In this document: positions 8,766-18,668 of the stretch, piece after piece | Numbering within the stretch: the first letter of the stretch is position 1 | Layout of the letters: every line of letters starts with the position of its first letter | Origin: Clostridioides difficile | GTDB taxonomy: Bacteria > Bacillota > Clostridia > Peptostreptococcales > Peptostreptococcaceae | Direction of reading: 5' to 3' | Assembly (NCBI GenBank): GCA_024919175.1 | Contig: CP103804.1 | Span: forward strand, 3,596,001 to 3,660,000 | Length of the DNA: 64,000 nucleotides | Translations under genes and position numbers: made by a program | Notes under the pieces: model-generated | Databases searched by the model: none | What the model was told of the DNA's origin: nothing | The model's input: only the letters and a program-made list of their open reading frames with translations

Positions 8766-10464
8766 TTTCTGCTTCCTCCTCAATATAACTTTTATTTATT
8801 GCATTCATAAGAGCATTGATAGCTGCTGTATTTATATTTTCTGATATGCTTACCCCAAAATAAACTTTATCATTATGTTCTATTCCCACATAGGCTACAC
8901 CTCTCGAATGTGAACCTTCCTCCAATGCATGCTCCCAATAATATCTAAATTTATAATCTTTCATACCACATTGTTTTAATGCGTTGTTAAATGAATCTAC
9001 AGGACCATTTCCTATTCCAACAATTCTTTGTTCATTTCCCATATAGGTTACTCTTGCAGTCATCTCAATCATATTAGTATCATCAGAATCATCACTTTCA
9101 TAATTTATTTCATCCATTGATTTTATCTTGTACTTCTTAACTTTATAAGGACTCTCAACATCAATATATTCCTTCTTGAATAAATTCAATATTGATTCAC
9201 TACTAAGTTCCTCTCCTATTCTATCAGATTCCATTTTAACTACATTTCCAAAATGAGAATGCATATTTTTAGGTATCATGAAACCATAATCTGTTTCCAT
9301 TATATAAACAGCTCCGCCTTTTCCTGATTGGCTGTTTATTCTAATGATTTCTTTGTATTCTCTACCTATATCATGAGGGTCTATTGGCAAATATGGAACT
9401 TCCCAACAAGCATCATTTCTATTGTTGATTGCTATCATACCTTTTCTAATAGCATCTTGGTGAGAACCTGAAAAAGCACAATGTACAAGATTTCCTGCAT
9501 ATGGGTGTCTGTCATGTACTGTAAGTTTTGTACAAGCTTCATATACTTCTATCATTTTATCGATATTACTAAAGTCTAACTCTGGATTTATTCCCTGTGT
9601 ATAAAGATTAAGACCTACATTTACTATATCCATATTTCCAGTTCTTTCACCATTTCCAAATAATGTACCTTCAAGTCTATCTGCTCCAGCTAATAACCCA
9701 AGCTCACTTGCTGCTGTACAAGTCCCCCTATCATTATGAGTGTGTAAGCTCATTATAATAGAATCTCTACAACTTATATTTTCACAAAACCATTCTATTT
9801 GGTCTGCATATATATTTGGTGTTGCCATTTCTACTGTTGATGGAAGATTTATTATAACTTTCTTTTGTGGTGTTGGTTTCCATACATCTATAACTGCCTC
9901 GCATATTTCAAGTGCATAGTCCATTTCTGTACCTGTAAAACTTTCAGGTGAATATTCAAAAATAAACTCTGTTTCAGGATATTTTTTTGCTTCTTCATTG
10001 AATAATTTTGCTCCCTCAACTGCTATATCTATGATTTCTTGTTTACTCATATTAAAAACCACTTCTCTTTGAAGAATAGATGTAGAGTTATATAAATGTA
10101 TTATTGCTTTCTTACATCCTTTTACTGATTCAAATGTTTTTTCTATAAGATGAGCTCTGGATTGTGTAAGTACTTGTATAGTTACATCATCTGGAATCAT
10201 ATTTTCATCTATTAGCTTTCTTAAAAATGTATACTCTGTATTCGATGCTGATGGAAATCCTACTTCTATTTCTTTAAATCCTGTATCTAAAATCATTTTG
10301 AACATTCTGACTTTTTCTTCTACATTCATAGGAGTTGGTAGTGATTGATTTCCATCTCTTAAATCAACACTACACCAAATTGGAGCCTTTGTTATTTCAT
10401 TATCTGGCCATTTACGATTTGCCATTTCCATTCTATTATATTTTTTATATTTTCCATATTTCAT
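8722..10464 (-). CDS. leuA: 2-isopropylmalate synthase, LeuA type 2
   Basis: A 580-residue protein that condenses acetyl-CoA with 2-ketoisovalerate, the committed step to leucine. The DRE-TIM signature appears as SVDLRDGNQSLPTPM at about 32-46 and the metal-binding HTHNDRG further on. The long form resembles the actinobacterial/fungal type 2 enzymes, with a C-terminal allosteric domain that would bind leucine. It is the first gene of the operon, behind a T-box leader. Its end overlaps leuC. Confidence 0.93.
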   Translation of the reverse strand: MKYGKYKKYNRMEMANRKWPDNEITKAPIWCSVDLRDGNQSLPTPMNVEEKVRMFKMILDTGFKEIEVGFPSASNTEYTFLRKLIDENMIPDDVTIQVLTQSRAHLIEKTFESVKGCKKAIIHLYNSTSILQREVVFNMSKQEIIDIAVEGAKLFNEEAKKYPETEFIFEYSPESFTGTEMDYALEICEAVIDVWKPTPQKKVIINLPSTVEMATPNIYADQIEWFCENISCRDSIIMSLHTHNDRGTCTAASELGLLAGADRLEGTLFGNGERTGNMDIVNVGLNLYTQGINPELDFSNIDKMIEVYEACTKLTVHDRHPYAGNLVHCAFSGSHQDAIRKGMIAINNRNDACWEVPYLPIDPHDIGREYKEIIRINSQSGKGGAVYIMETDYGFMIPKNMHSHFGNVVKMESDRIGEELSSESILNLFKKEYIDVESPYKVKKYKIKSMDEINYESDDSDDTNMIEMTARVTYMGNEQRIVGIGNGPVDSFNNALKQCGMKDYKFRYYWEHALEEGSHSRGVAYVGIEHNDKVYFGVSISENINTAAINALMNAINKSYIEEEAENGNDYDTENISKTC

Positions 10465-10570
10465 ATTATTCTCCCCCTCTTTTTTGTTTTTTGTATTCAG
10501 TATACCTTATATCGACGCAATTCTTCCCTTTTTTAATTCATAAGTACAAATGTTAAATTTATCATTAGAA

Positions 10571-10872
10571 TAAAAATAACCTCATCTCTAGTAAAACTAG
10601 AGACGAGGTTTTGCTCGCGGTACCACTCTATTTAGCTTTTTAAAAAGCTCCCTTAGTAATAGTTACTACTAATTATTATAATAACTATTTTTCCTGTAAC
10701 GTGGAAATACGGTTATCCTAGGTTTTAACCCCCAGGAAACAGCTCCTAGACAAGTTCAGAATTATCAACTGCTAAATCACACCACATTTTAGCTCTCTGG
10801 AAGTTTCATGATTCTTACTACTTCTATTCATCGCTTTTTAAATCATTTAAATTTTCTAAATATTTTGATTTA
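10571..10872 (-). promoter_or_regulatory. Leucine T-box leader with terminator
   Basis: The minus strand carries the T-box sequence AGAGTGGTACCGCG at 10629-10616, close to the family consensus, preceded by stem I and anti-terminator material. It is followed by a strong terminator stem (10578-10592 with 10596-10610) and a T-run. A CUU triplet at 10754-10752, inside UGAACUUGUC, is in the expected specifier position, so the leader would read uncharged tRNA-Leu. This fits the leuACDB genes that follow: low charged tRNA-Leu stabilises the antiterminator and lets transcription proceed. The specifier assignment is by eye. Confidence 0.88.
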
Positions 10873-10878
10873 ATAGTT

Positions 10879-10907
10879 ATTATATACACATTAAAATGTA
10901 TTGTCAA
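10879..10907 (-). promoter_or_regulatory. Consensus promoter of the leucine operon
   Basis: On the minus strand TTGACA (10907-10902) is separated by 17 bases from TATAAT (10884-10879), a perfect vegetative consensus. It would start RNA near 10872, just ahead of T-box stem I. Confidence 0.85.
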
Positions 10908-10993
10908 CACAAAAAAATAATTATCTGTATTTTTTTATTATTTATTTTTCTGAAGTAATATCCTAAATCATGCTAACTATTGAAAATAGTATA

Positions 10994-11443
10994 CTATTCC
11001 CCCTTAAATTTTTTTATCTTTTCATCTATTATACTCAATAATTTTTTTTCATCTTCTAAACTCAATGCATTTAATCTAACTTTGTAATTAAAATTATCAA
11101 CATATATATTTAATATATTTTTTGTTACTTCTATTTTTTCTATTACTTTATAATTGAATTTTTGATTTTTTCTAGCTTTTATACTAAATATACATTGATT
11201 ATTTATTGATATTGAATGATTATCAAGAGTAAGATATACTTTCCCCTTATATCTATTTGAAAAATCACGACCTTGCTTAAAAAGAAAAACCGCTGTTATT
11301 ATACATAAAAGATACAAAAATGTTGTCGAATATATAAAAATTGTGGCCAAGATTATAAGGGCTAAAACCATGTTTATGACCATCCCCTTTTTGAAATAAC
11401 CATTGTCATAATAATTCATATAGATAAACTTATTTTTACTCAA
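10994..11443 (-). CDS. Small membrane protein of unknown function
   Basis: A 149-residue protein not recognised. Two adjacent hydrophobic helices at about 22-58 are followed by a polar beta-rich domain (VYLTLDNHSISI, IEVTKNILNIYVDN) reminiscent of bacterial PH-like YcxB/YdbT domains, but this is only a resemblance. The start is TTG, with an AGGAGTG ribosome site about nine bases upstream. It lies 20 bases after the PHP hydrolase gene, so the two are probably co-transcribed. Confidence 0.6.
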   Translation of the reverse strand: MSKNKFIYMNYYDNGYFKKGMVINMVLALIILATIFIYSTTFLYLLCIITAVFLFKQGRDFSNRYKGKVYLTLDNHSISINNQCIFSIKARKNQKFNYKVIEKIEVTKNILNIYVDNFNYKVRLNALSLEDEKKLLSIIDEKIKKFKGE

Positions 11444-11463
11444 ATTTTCTCACTCCTAAAATT

Positions 11464-12183
11464 CTAAAAATTTATATTAAAAAACTCTACAATTTCATCT
11501 TCATGATAATTTATTACCAATTCTTCTGGAAAGTCTACTGATTTTAAAACATTCTCTGCACTTTCAAATTCGCCTATAGAGTAACATATATGAGAGTCTG
11601 TACCAAGAATAACTCTTACACCATACTGTTTACATAATAGTAACATTTCACTTGCATTTTCCCAAGTTCCAGTTCTATGAGAATTCGAACTTAATGAAGA
11701 ATTATTTATTTCTAAAAGAATATCTTTATCCTTTGCTTTTTTTACTATAGACTCATAATCTAAAGGATATCTACTATCATCTGGATGCCCAATTATCTTT
11801 ACTTTAGGTTTATCCATAACTTTTAAAATAGCATTTGTATTTTCTTCTTTTGTACCTGAAGCTATACAAGGTCTATGCAAACTTGCAATTATATAATCTA
11901 AATGTTGTAACATATCTTCTGGAACATCTAAGTTTCCATCATAATCCATGATATTTCCCTCTATACCTCTAAGAATCTTTAAATCTTGTATTTGACGTGG
12001 AAGTAGATGTAAATTATAGAAGTAAAATGGATGTGGTCCTCCTGGCATATTAGGACCATGGTCTGATATACCTAAATATTTTATATTTTTTTGAATTGCT
12101 TCTTCAGCATTTTCTTTAAAAGTACTATGTGCATGTCCACTTATTAAAGTATGACAATGTACATCTATAATAGCTTTTTTCAT
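11464..12183 (-). CDS. PHP-domain metal hydrolase (YcdX-like)
   Basis: A 239-residue single-domain PHP protein. Metal-binding motifs are DVHCHTLISGHAH near the N-terminus, SDHG, an EGN site, the ASLHRP block, GHPDDSRYP and the C-terminal GTDSH. This arrangement is that of YcdX-type phosphatases/phosphoesterases, which carry a trinuclear zinc centre. The physiological substrate is unknown. It is followed by the small membrane protein. Confidence 0.8.
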   Translation of the reverse strand: MKKAIIDVHCHTLISGHAHSTFKENAEEAIQKNIKYLGISDHGPNMPGGPHPFYFYNLHLLPRQIQDLKILRGIEGNIMDYDGNLDVPEDMLQHLDYIIASLHRPCIASGTKEENTNAILKVMDKPKVKIIGHPDDSRYPLDYESIVKKAKDKDILLEINNSSLSSNSHRTGTWENASEMLLLCKQYGVRVILGTDSHICYSIGEFESAENVLKSVDFPEELVINYHEDEIVEFFNINF

Positions 12184-12229
12184 TAATTTTCCTCCTAATA
12201 CCTTATATAAATTTTTGTAGATAGTTAAA

Positions 12230-12286
12230 GGGCTATTTTAAAACTAAAGCTGTCAAAATAGACAGAGTAATGTTTTAAAACAGCCC
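12230..12286. repeat. Nested inverted-repeat element (copy A)
   Basis: Outer arms 12230-12244 and 12272-12286 pair over 15 bases with one mismatch (GGGCTATTTTAAAAC against GTTTTAAAACAGCCC). An inner CTGTC/GACAG stem sits between them. The plus strand continues with a C-run and five T. A related element with the same outer-arm motif lies at 25765-25866. It lies just past the stop of the S1-domain gene, so it may act as a terminator. Confidence 0.6.
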
Positions 12287-12301
12287 CCCTTTTTGATTAT
12301 T

Positions 12302-13567
12302 TTATATTTCTAAATCTTTAAATTTATCTTTAAATAATTCTCCAATACTTCCTAGAGATTCTTCTACTTCTAAAAACTCTGTTATATCTTCTTCTGGCTC
12401 TCTAGTTGCCTCTTTTATTGAAACTAACATTCTCTTAGTCTTTGGTTTAAAATCAAGAATTTTAACTTTAATTTCATCTCCAATATTAACAACATTAGTA
12501 ACTTTAGCTACTCTAGTATCACTCAATTCAGAAATTGGTAAATAAGCATCTACACCTTCTTTGATTTGAACAAAAGCTCCCTTTTCTATAATTCTAAGAA
12601 CTTTAGCATTAACAACATCATCAACTTGTAATTCCTTTGCTATTAAGTCCCATGGGTCATTATTTATATCTTTTAATGCTAGTGCGATTTTTTTAGTTTC
12701 TTGATTTACATCTAATACATAGACTTCCACTTCTTGACCTTCAGAGACAACATCTTCAACACTTTCAACTCTTGTCCAAGATAGGTTATTTATATGTGCT
12801 AATCCTTCAATTCCACCAATATCCACAAATGCACCATAAGACATTATCTTTGTTACTTTACCATCTTTTTTTTGACCAACTTCAAGAGAATTAAATAATT
12901 CTTCTTTAGCTAATTTAATACGAGCTTTTTCTTCTTCTCTTTCATGTTTAATTCTAGCTCTTTCAGCTTCCTTTTCTGCCTTAATTTGAACTCTTCTTTC
13001 TTCTCTTTCTTTATTTATACGTTCTTGTAATACGTCTCTATGAGATGCTACAAATCTATTTTTTCTAACATCCATTTCTTTTATATATACTTCTAAGTTA
13101 AGACCAACAAATTTAGATGTATTTGTAATAAACTTTGTGTCAAGCTGAGAAATTGGTATAAAAAATGTATATGTATTGTAATTAGCAAATACACCTTTTT
13201 CTATATTTTTTTCAACATTTACAGTTATTATTCTATGTTCATCATAAGCTTTCTGTAAGTCAGCAAAATCATTTTTTCTATCTAATTGCAACTTAGATAA
13301 AGTTATTGTTCCATCTTTCTGAGATACTTTTGTTATTATAGCAGTTATTTCATCATCTATATGATATAAATCTTCTATAGATTGATTTTTTTCTATGTTT
13401 AATTCACTTATAGGTATTATTCCATCAAACCCATAACCTAATTCTAGTTGTACTTCGTCATTTCTCACTGCAGTTATTTTTCCAGTTATCAATTCCCCAA
13501 CTTTCACTTTGCTGAATACTTGTTCTTGTTGCTCAAGTAATTCTTGCATTGTTAAATCATTTTCCAT
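12302..13567 (-). CDS. Multi-S1-domain RNA-binding protein (RpsA-like)
   Basis: A 421-residue protein with four S1/OB-fold domains at about 22-95, 108-177, 228-299 and 314-386. The third is the most canonical (GKVTKIMSYGAFVDIGGIEG). Between domains two and three a highly charged helical linker at 180-224 repeats the pattern ARIKxEREE. This is the architecture of short Firmicute homologues of ribosomal protein S1, which bind mRNA and may help translation. A GGAAAGGATG ribosome site precedes the ATG. Confidence 0.82.
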   Translation of the reverse strand: MENDLTMQELLEQQEQVFSKVKVGELITGKITAVRNDEVQLELGYGFDGIIPISELNIEKNQSIEDLYHIDDEITAIITKVSQKDGTITLSKLQLDRKNDFADLQKAYDEHRIITVNVEKNIEKGVFANYNTYTFFIPISQLDTKFITNTSKFVGLNLEVYIKEMDVRKNRFVASHRDVLQERINKEREERRVQIKAEKEAERARIKHEREEEKARIKLAKEELFNSLEVGQKKDGKVTKIMSYGAFVDIGGIEGLAHINNLSWTRVESVEDVVSEGQEVEVYVLDVNQETKKIALALKDINNDPWDLIAKELQVDDVVNAKVLRIIEKGAFVQIKEGVDAYLPISELSDTRVAKVTNVVNIGDEIKVKILDFKPKTKRMLVSIKEATREPEEDITEFLEVEESLGSIGELFKDKFKDLEI

Positions 13568-13779
13568 TATATAAACATCCTTTCCTCATTATTGATTATC
13601 ATATCTGTAAATATTATACCATTAATATTGCAAATACTTACATTTTTCTTACTATAATTTTAAATTTTAATTCTAGTTTGTATCTTTGTAAATTATAAAA
13701 AATACCATCTTAAATTAAAATACAAACTTTAGTTTTTATCTAATAATCTAGCTCCTAAAAACCTTATACTATTTATCTT

Positions 13780-15147
13780 TTAATCCTCTATTACTTTAGG
13801 TTTTGATAAAGAATATTTATAAAATACAAAGAAACAAACTGCTGTAATAATAGCTGCTGTTATATCTGCAACTGGCTCTGCTAGAAGTACAGCAAAAAGT
13901 TTTTCATCAAAAAACATTGGAAGTATAAATATTAAAGGTATTAAAAGTACAACTTTTCTAAGAAGAGCTAAAATCAAAGATATTTTTGCTTTTCCAAGCG
14001 CTAAAAATGTTTGCTGGCAAGCTAATTGTATTCCAAACATAAAAGAACCAGCAAAATATATTTTTATACTCCAACTAGTCATACTAAGTAGTTGTGGATT
14101 TTTGTTAAATATACTGACAAAAAACGTAGGGAATATCATAAGTAGAATCCACAAAATTGCAGAATATGTAAAACATGACAATAAACATAACTTAAAGGTC
14201 TTTTTTACTCTGTCAATTTGTCCTGAACCATAATTGTAACTTATTATTGGTTGTGCCCCTTGTGTAAATCCCATATTAGGAAGCATAAGAATTTGCATTA
14301 TACTGCTCATTATTGCCATTGAACCTACTGCTAAATCGCCTCCATACATCTGTAATTTGCTATTTAATGCTATAAGCACTAAACTTTCTGTAGATTGCAT
14401 TATAAATGGAGAAATTCCCAACCCTAATACTGGCAAAATAATACTTGCTTTAGGCATCATGTATTTCTTTTTTATCTTAAGTATACTTTTCTTTCCAAAT
14501 AGAAATACCAATACCCAAATAGCAGAAACTCCTTGTGCAATTATAGTAGCTAATGCTGCTCCTTTTACTCCCATACCAAATCCAAATATAAAAATTGGGT
14601 CTAGTATAATGTTTATCAAAGCACCTATAGCAACTGTAACCATACCAGTTGTCGCAAATCCTTGAGTATTTATAAAAGTATTCATACCCAGTGAAATTTG
14701 AACAAATACTGTACCTATTAAATAAATATTCAAATAATCCATTGAGTATCCAATTGTAGATTCACTTGCTCCAAACATCCAAAGTAAGGGTTCTTTTCCA
14801 ATCTGAAAACCTATAGTCAATAGTATTGCCAAAATAACTAATACAGAAAAACTATTACTCATTATTTTCTCTGCTCCATCGTTATCCTGTTCACCCATTT
14901 TTATAGCAGCTAAAGGTCCTCCCCCCATACCAATTAAATAACTACATGAAGTTATTATAATTATTATAGGAAATGCTACTCCGACACCTGCCATAGCAAC
15001 TTCTCCACTTTCCATTCTACCAATAAAGATTCTATCTACTATGTTGTACAAAACATTTACAATTTGTGCAATAATAGCTGGTGTAGCCAATTTAAAAAGC
15101 AATTTACCTACATTCTCACGACCTAAATCAGTATTTGAATTTTCCAT
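13780..15147 (-). CDS. MATE-family multidrug efflux transporter
   Basis: A 455-residue integral membrane protein with about 12 helices in two related halves, recognisable as MATE from MARKERS such as NVLYNIVDRIFIGRM in helix 1 and QGAQPIISYNYGSGQ in the middle. Such pumps export cationic drugs or metabolites in exchange for sodium or protons. No regulator is adjacent; it stands alone between two gaps of about 200 bases. Confidence 0.88.
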   Translation of the reverse strand: MENSNTDLGRENVGKLLFKLATPAIIAQIVNVLYNIVDRIFIGRMESGEVAMAGVGVAFPIIIIITSCSYLIGMGGGPLAAIKMGEQDNDGAEKIMSNSFSVLVILAILLTIGFQIGKEPLLWMFGASESTIGYSMDYLNIYLIGTVFVQISLGMNTFINTQGFATTGMVTVAIGALINIILDPIFIFGFGMGVKGAALATIIAQGVSAIWVLVFLFGKKSILKIKKKYMMPKASIILPVLGLGISPFIMQSTESLVLIALNSKLQMYGGDLAVGSMAIMSSIMQILMLPNMGFTQGAQPIISYNYGSGQIDRVKKTFKLCLLSCFTYSAILWILLMIFPTFFVSIFNKNPQLLSMTSWSIKIYFAGSFMFGIQLACQQTFLALGKAKISLILALLRKVVLLIPLIFILPMFFDEKLFAVLLAEPVADITAAIITAVCFFVFYKYSLSKPKVIED

Positions 15148-15360
15148 CTTAAAACCTCCTTAATAATTTAGTATTTAAATATATTACTGTTAAAAATGCA
15201 TTTTATATAAAAACTTTATTTTATTGATGGGCAAGTTTAAATTAATTTCCTCATAAATAATACTATACTATATTTCTTTTATCATAGTAAATATTTTAAA
15301 AGCAAATGAATTTAAATATTTTTCTTAAATAAAAAATATTTTTCACACAATTTCATAAAA

Positions 15361-15390
15361 AAACTATCCAAATACACTATTGGATAGTTT
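15361..15390 (-). terminator. Terminator of the envelope operon
   Basis: An 11-bp perfect stem (15361-15371 with 15380-15390) abuts the stop codon of the small exporter gene. It is followed on the minus strand by a T-rich stretch. Confidence 0.75.
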
Positions 15391-15827
15391 TATATTATAT
15401 GTAGAGAAAGAGCTGATACTATAACTCCAGACAATAAATTCCCCAAAAACACTCCTATAAAAGCATCTTTTATTCTCATTTTTAGTATTGATGCTATTGC
15501 AGATGCAGTCCATGTTCCTGTTGTTGGAAGTGGTATACCTACAAATAGTATTATACCTATTATTGAAACGCTTTTTAATTTCTTCATTCTTGAATTTATT
15601 TTTTTATCAATTGTATCAGCAAGTCCCTTAAATAGCTTTTTCCCTCTCAAAAACTGCAATATGTGTCTAAACGTCAATATCAAGGGAATTGATACAAGTG
15701 TAGAACCAATCACACTAAATACATAAACCCATATAGGATTTAAGCCCATTGCAATACCTATAGGAATGGCTCCTCTTAATTCTGTTACAGGAACCATAGA
15801 CAAAATTAATATGTGCAAATATCCCAA
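15390..15827 (-). CDS. Small multidrug-export family membrane protein (COG2426)
   Basis: A 145-residue membrane protein with about four helices and the conserved block VPVTELRGAIPIGIAMGLNP near the N-terminus, typical of the COG2426 'small multi-drug export' family. A second conserved block is GIPLPTTGTWTASAIAS. The transport role of the family is weakly supported. It starts with TTG, has an AGGAGGCG ribosome site, and is the last gene of a four-gene operon, 31 bases after the HAD gene. Confidence 0.75.
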   Translation of the reverse strand: MGYLHILILSMVPVTELRGAIPIGIAMGLNPIWVYVFSVIGSTLVSIPLILTFRHILQFLRGKKLFKGLADTIDKKINSRMKKLKSVSIIGIILFVGIPLPTTGTWTASAIASILKMRIKDAFIGVFLGNLLSGVIVSALSLHII

Positions 15828-15858
15828 ACTATCGCCTCCTATTCTAAGTGATATAAAG

Positions 15859-16488
15859 CTATGAATTTATTTGTTCTATAACCTCACCATTTTTCTTATT
15901 AACCAAAAATGCATTTTTAGCTAAGGAAAGCATAGGTAAATCACTTTTAGAGTCTGAATATGCATATGAATTTTCATAATCAATCTCAATTCCAAGTTTA
16001 TCTAATACAGCATTTATTCTCTGTATTTTTTCAATTCCCTTGCAATTTTCGCCAATGAATTGGTTTTTGTATCTTGAATTTTCACAAGATAGTTCAGTGC
16101 CTATAACCTCATCTGCGAAATCATAGTACTTAAAGTACTTCATATATGCATATGGAGATGCTGTTATCATAATCACAACATTATGCTCTTCTTTGTTTTT
16201 ATAAATTATATTTTTCATAGACTCATTAATTTTTTTCATTATACAACTATCAAAAAAATCTTTTAACTCATCTTCACTAAAATCTACTATTGGATAAAAG
16301 ATTGCTTCTTTTGCTTTTTTCAAAGGTACTATTTTAACCAAATACATGATTAGAGTAAAAATTATGTATGGCAATTTTATAATAGTCTTAAATGTTTGAT
16401 TTTTTAAAGAATAAATAAAAAAATCTACCATACTATCAGTATTTATCACAGTATAATCTATATCGAGCAATAATACACTTTTTTTCAT
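15859..16488 (-). CDS. HAD-superfamily phosphatase (subclass IB-like)
   Basis: A 209-residue HAD hydrolase with motif I LLDIDYTVINTD (nucleophile D9, acid D11) and motif III/IV YSDSKSDLPM at 177-186. A long cap insert lies after motif I, as in phosphoserine-phosphatase-like HAD-IB enzymes. It is 21 bases downstream of the UbiA-family gene. In actinobacteria a phosphatase of the decaprenylphosphoryl-phosphoribose pathway acts right after the UbiA-type transferase, so a similar step on a lipid-linked sugar phosphate is a reasonable guess. Confidence 0.78.
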   Translation of the reverse strand: MKKSVLLLDIDYTVINTDSMVDFFIYSLKNQTFKTIIKLPYIIFTLIMYLVKIVPLKKAKEAIFYPIVDFSEDELKDFFDSCIMKKINESMKNIIYKNKEEHNVVIMITASPYAYMKYFKYYDFADEVIGTELSCENSRYKNQFIGENCKGIEKIQRINAVLDKLGIEIDYENSYAYSDSKSDLPMLSLAKNAFLVNKKNGEVIEQINS

Positions 16489-16509
16489 AAGTATTTTCCC
16501 ATCCTATCA

Positions 16510-17397
16510 CTAAAAAATTAATATTATTAGACATGTAATTACCCATAAGATTACGTTTATTTTTAAAGCATTATCTTTTAGTACAATATCAGTAGGATTT
16601 CCTTCATTTGTTGTGTTAATTATATAATTATATCTAAGTACACCATAAACTACAAATATTGTTGTAAATATCATATCTGGCTTTTCTGGATTACTTGTAG
16701 AATATAATGCATAACATACAATTGTAGAACTTAATATAACTATCATCATTTGATTTAAATTTTCTATATCATAATCTTCTAGTATTTTTCTATGCTCAAT
16801 TGCATCATCTTTTAAAAATATTATTTCTTTTTTGCGTTTTCCAAGAGCTAAATACAGAGATAAAAAAAATGTACATAGTATTATCCAGTTTGATAATCTA
16901 ACATCTATAGCTACACATCCTGCATAAACTCTAAGTATAAAACCAAGAGATATAGAAAACACATCTAATAGAATTATATTCTTTAACTTAAGAGAATATA
17001 ATATATTATTTATCAAATATAAAATTAGAATTATAGTCAATTTAAAATTAATAATCGTTGACAAGCAAATTGAAATTAGAGCTAAAACAACAAATAATAT
17101 AGTCGCACTTCTTTTACTTATTCTTCCACTTGCTACTGGTCTATTACGTTTTTTAGGATGTTTTTTATCTTTATCCATATCTATAGCATCATTTAATGCA
17201 TATGCTGACGATGATATCAAACAAAAACACACAAAAGCTATAAATGTATTTAAGAATAGACTTATATTTAGTATATTGTTTGAAAATATTATAGCAGCAA
17301 ATATAAATAAATTCTTTATATACTGCTTTATTCTCATTAATCTTATATAATCTGAAATTTTAGTAAGAAGATTAATTATTGTATTTGTCTGTTTCAT
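16510..17397 (-). CDS. UbiA-family prenyl-phosphate phosphoribosyltransferase-like enzyme
   Basis: A 295-residue membrane protein with seven to nine helices. The first aspartate motif is NDAIDMDKD at 69-77, followed by HPKKRNRPVASG at 80-91. The pattern MRIKQYIKNLFIFAA at 21-35 and the HPxKRxRP block match decaprenyl-phosphate phosphoribosyltransferases (DPPR synthases) better than quinone or heme UbiA enzymes. Such enzymes transfer phosphoribose from PRPP to a polyprenyl phosphate in the membrane. It sits between a multi-TM protein and a HAD phosphatase. The exact substrate is inferred. Confidence 0.78.
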   Translation of the reverse strand: MKQTNTIINLLTKISDYIRLMRIKQYIKNLFIFAAIIFSNNILNISLFLNTFIAFVCFCLISSSAYALNDAIDMDKDKKHPKKRNRPVASGRISKRSATILFVVLALISICLSTIINFKLTIILILYLINNILYSLKLKNIILLDVFSISLGFILRVYAGCVAIDVRLSNWIILCTFFLSLYLALGKRKKEIIFLKDDAIEHRKILEDYDIENLNQMMIVILSSTIVCYALYSTSNPEKPDMIFTTIFVVYGVLRYNYIINTTNEGNPTDIVLKDNALKINVILWVITCLIILIF

Positions 17398-17425
17398 AAA
17401 CTTACTACCCTTTCAATATTATTTT

Positions 17426-18649
17426 TTAAACAGGATATGATTTTATCCCAATATTTAAAATTTCTATAAATCCGTTTATATTACTAATTATTATAGTGAC
17501 TAACAACAATGATAAAAATATATTGTACATGTTTTTTTCATTTTTTCTAAGTGCTTTAGTAAAGTAAGCTAATAAAACTATAACAGCAAAACTAAAGTTT
17601 ATAGTCATAATACTTGAGTTAGTTAAATTGTACCCTATTATACCATGTAAAACTAAATTAAATAAAATTATTCCCATACACAACTTAGGAACTCTTTTTT
17701 CTGAGTTCTCAATAACTGCTAAAACACAAAAACAAAATGCTAATAGAGTAAGAATAACTGGTATTGTTGCAACTTCTCCATTCTGCAAAAATAGTCCTTT
17801 TTTAATCTCTGCTCCAGGAAAATAAAAAACTGAATACAATAATCTTTCTATAATCATTGCAACTTTTTCTAAAAAAGGCTCTCCACTTATAAACTTTGTA
17901 TCATATTGTATTACATTTCCAAGATTCATAAAACTTTCATAAGATTTTGTTGAAACTACACAAATATATGCCATTATAATAAATGTAGTCAAATGTTTTA
18001 AAATTTTACCTATTTTTAGCTTAAATTCAAATATTAGGTTAAAGAAATACAAATATATATTACTAATAGTTATTCCAAATAATGGAATAGCTGCTAATTC
18101 TACTAAATAAGAGTTCTTTCCATTCATTTTATTTGCAATAAATATAAAAAATATTAATGTGAACTGACTATATATAAACCTTTCTACATTTAAGGTCATA
18201 AATAGTTGTGGAAAAGAAAATATCATTATCATAGTAAGTAAAATTAAAGTTAACCTCTGCATCTTTATCTTTTTAATATGATTAAAAACTAGAGTTATAG
18301 ATGTAGCACTAGTTATTATTTGCAGGCAAATCAATCCAAATCCATAAGCACTATTAAAATCGGTTGTCCCTGGATTTGCTATCGAAGTACATAACAAATA
18401 TATTGGATATGCAAAAATTGATATAATAGCTGAAAATAATACGTGCTTGCTATTATCTTGATTTATAGCAAATACATTTAAATTGAATAGCACACCTGTA
18501 TCTGTATCTAATAATACATCATAAGTATTATTCAAATCATAAAATATCGTAGTTTTAGAAAAGAATGCCATTGTTATTATTAAATAAGTTATTATGACTA
18601 ATATAAATAAAAACATCTCATTTTTATATTTAAATATATTATTTTTCAA
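17426..18649 (-). CDS. Multi-spanning membrane protein, possibly a GT-C glycosyltransferase
   Basis: A 407-residue protein with about ten hydrophobic segments and a periplasm-facing loop after the first helix (FSKTTIFYDLNNTYDVLLD). Topology resembles GT-C glycosyltransferases that use polyprenyl-linked sugars outside the membrane, but no diagnostic motif can be named, so this is tentative. It is the first gene of the operon with the UbiA-like transferase (28 bases downstream) and HAD phosphatase. The start is TTG with a GGAGGGTG ribosome site. Confidence 0.6.
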   Translation of the reverse strand: MKNNIFKYKNEMFLFILVIITYLIITMAFFSKTTIFYDLNNTYDVLLDTDTGVLFNLNVFAINQDNSKHVLFSAIISIFAYPIYLLCTSIANPGTTDFNSAYGFGLICLQIITSATSITLVFNHIKKIKMQRLTLILLTMIMIFSFPQLFMTLNVERFIYSQFTLIFFIFIANKMNGKNSYLVELAAIPLFGITISNIYLYFFNLIFEFKLKIGKILKHLTTFIIMAYICVVSTKSYESFMNLGNVIQYDTKFISGEPFLEKVAMIIERLLYSVFYFPGAEIKKGLFLQNGEVATIPVILTLLAFCFCVLAVIENSEKRVPKLCMGIILFNLVLHGIIGYNLTNSSIMTINFSFAVIVLLAYFTKALRKNEKNMYNIFLSLLLVTIIISNINGFIEILNIGIKSYPV

Positions 18650-18668
18650 TATATGTCACCCTCCATTC

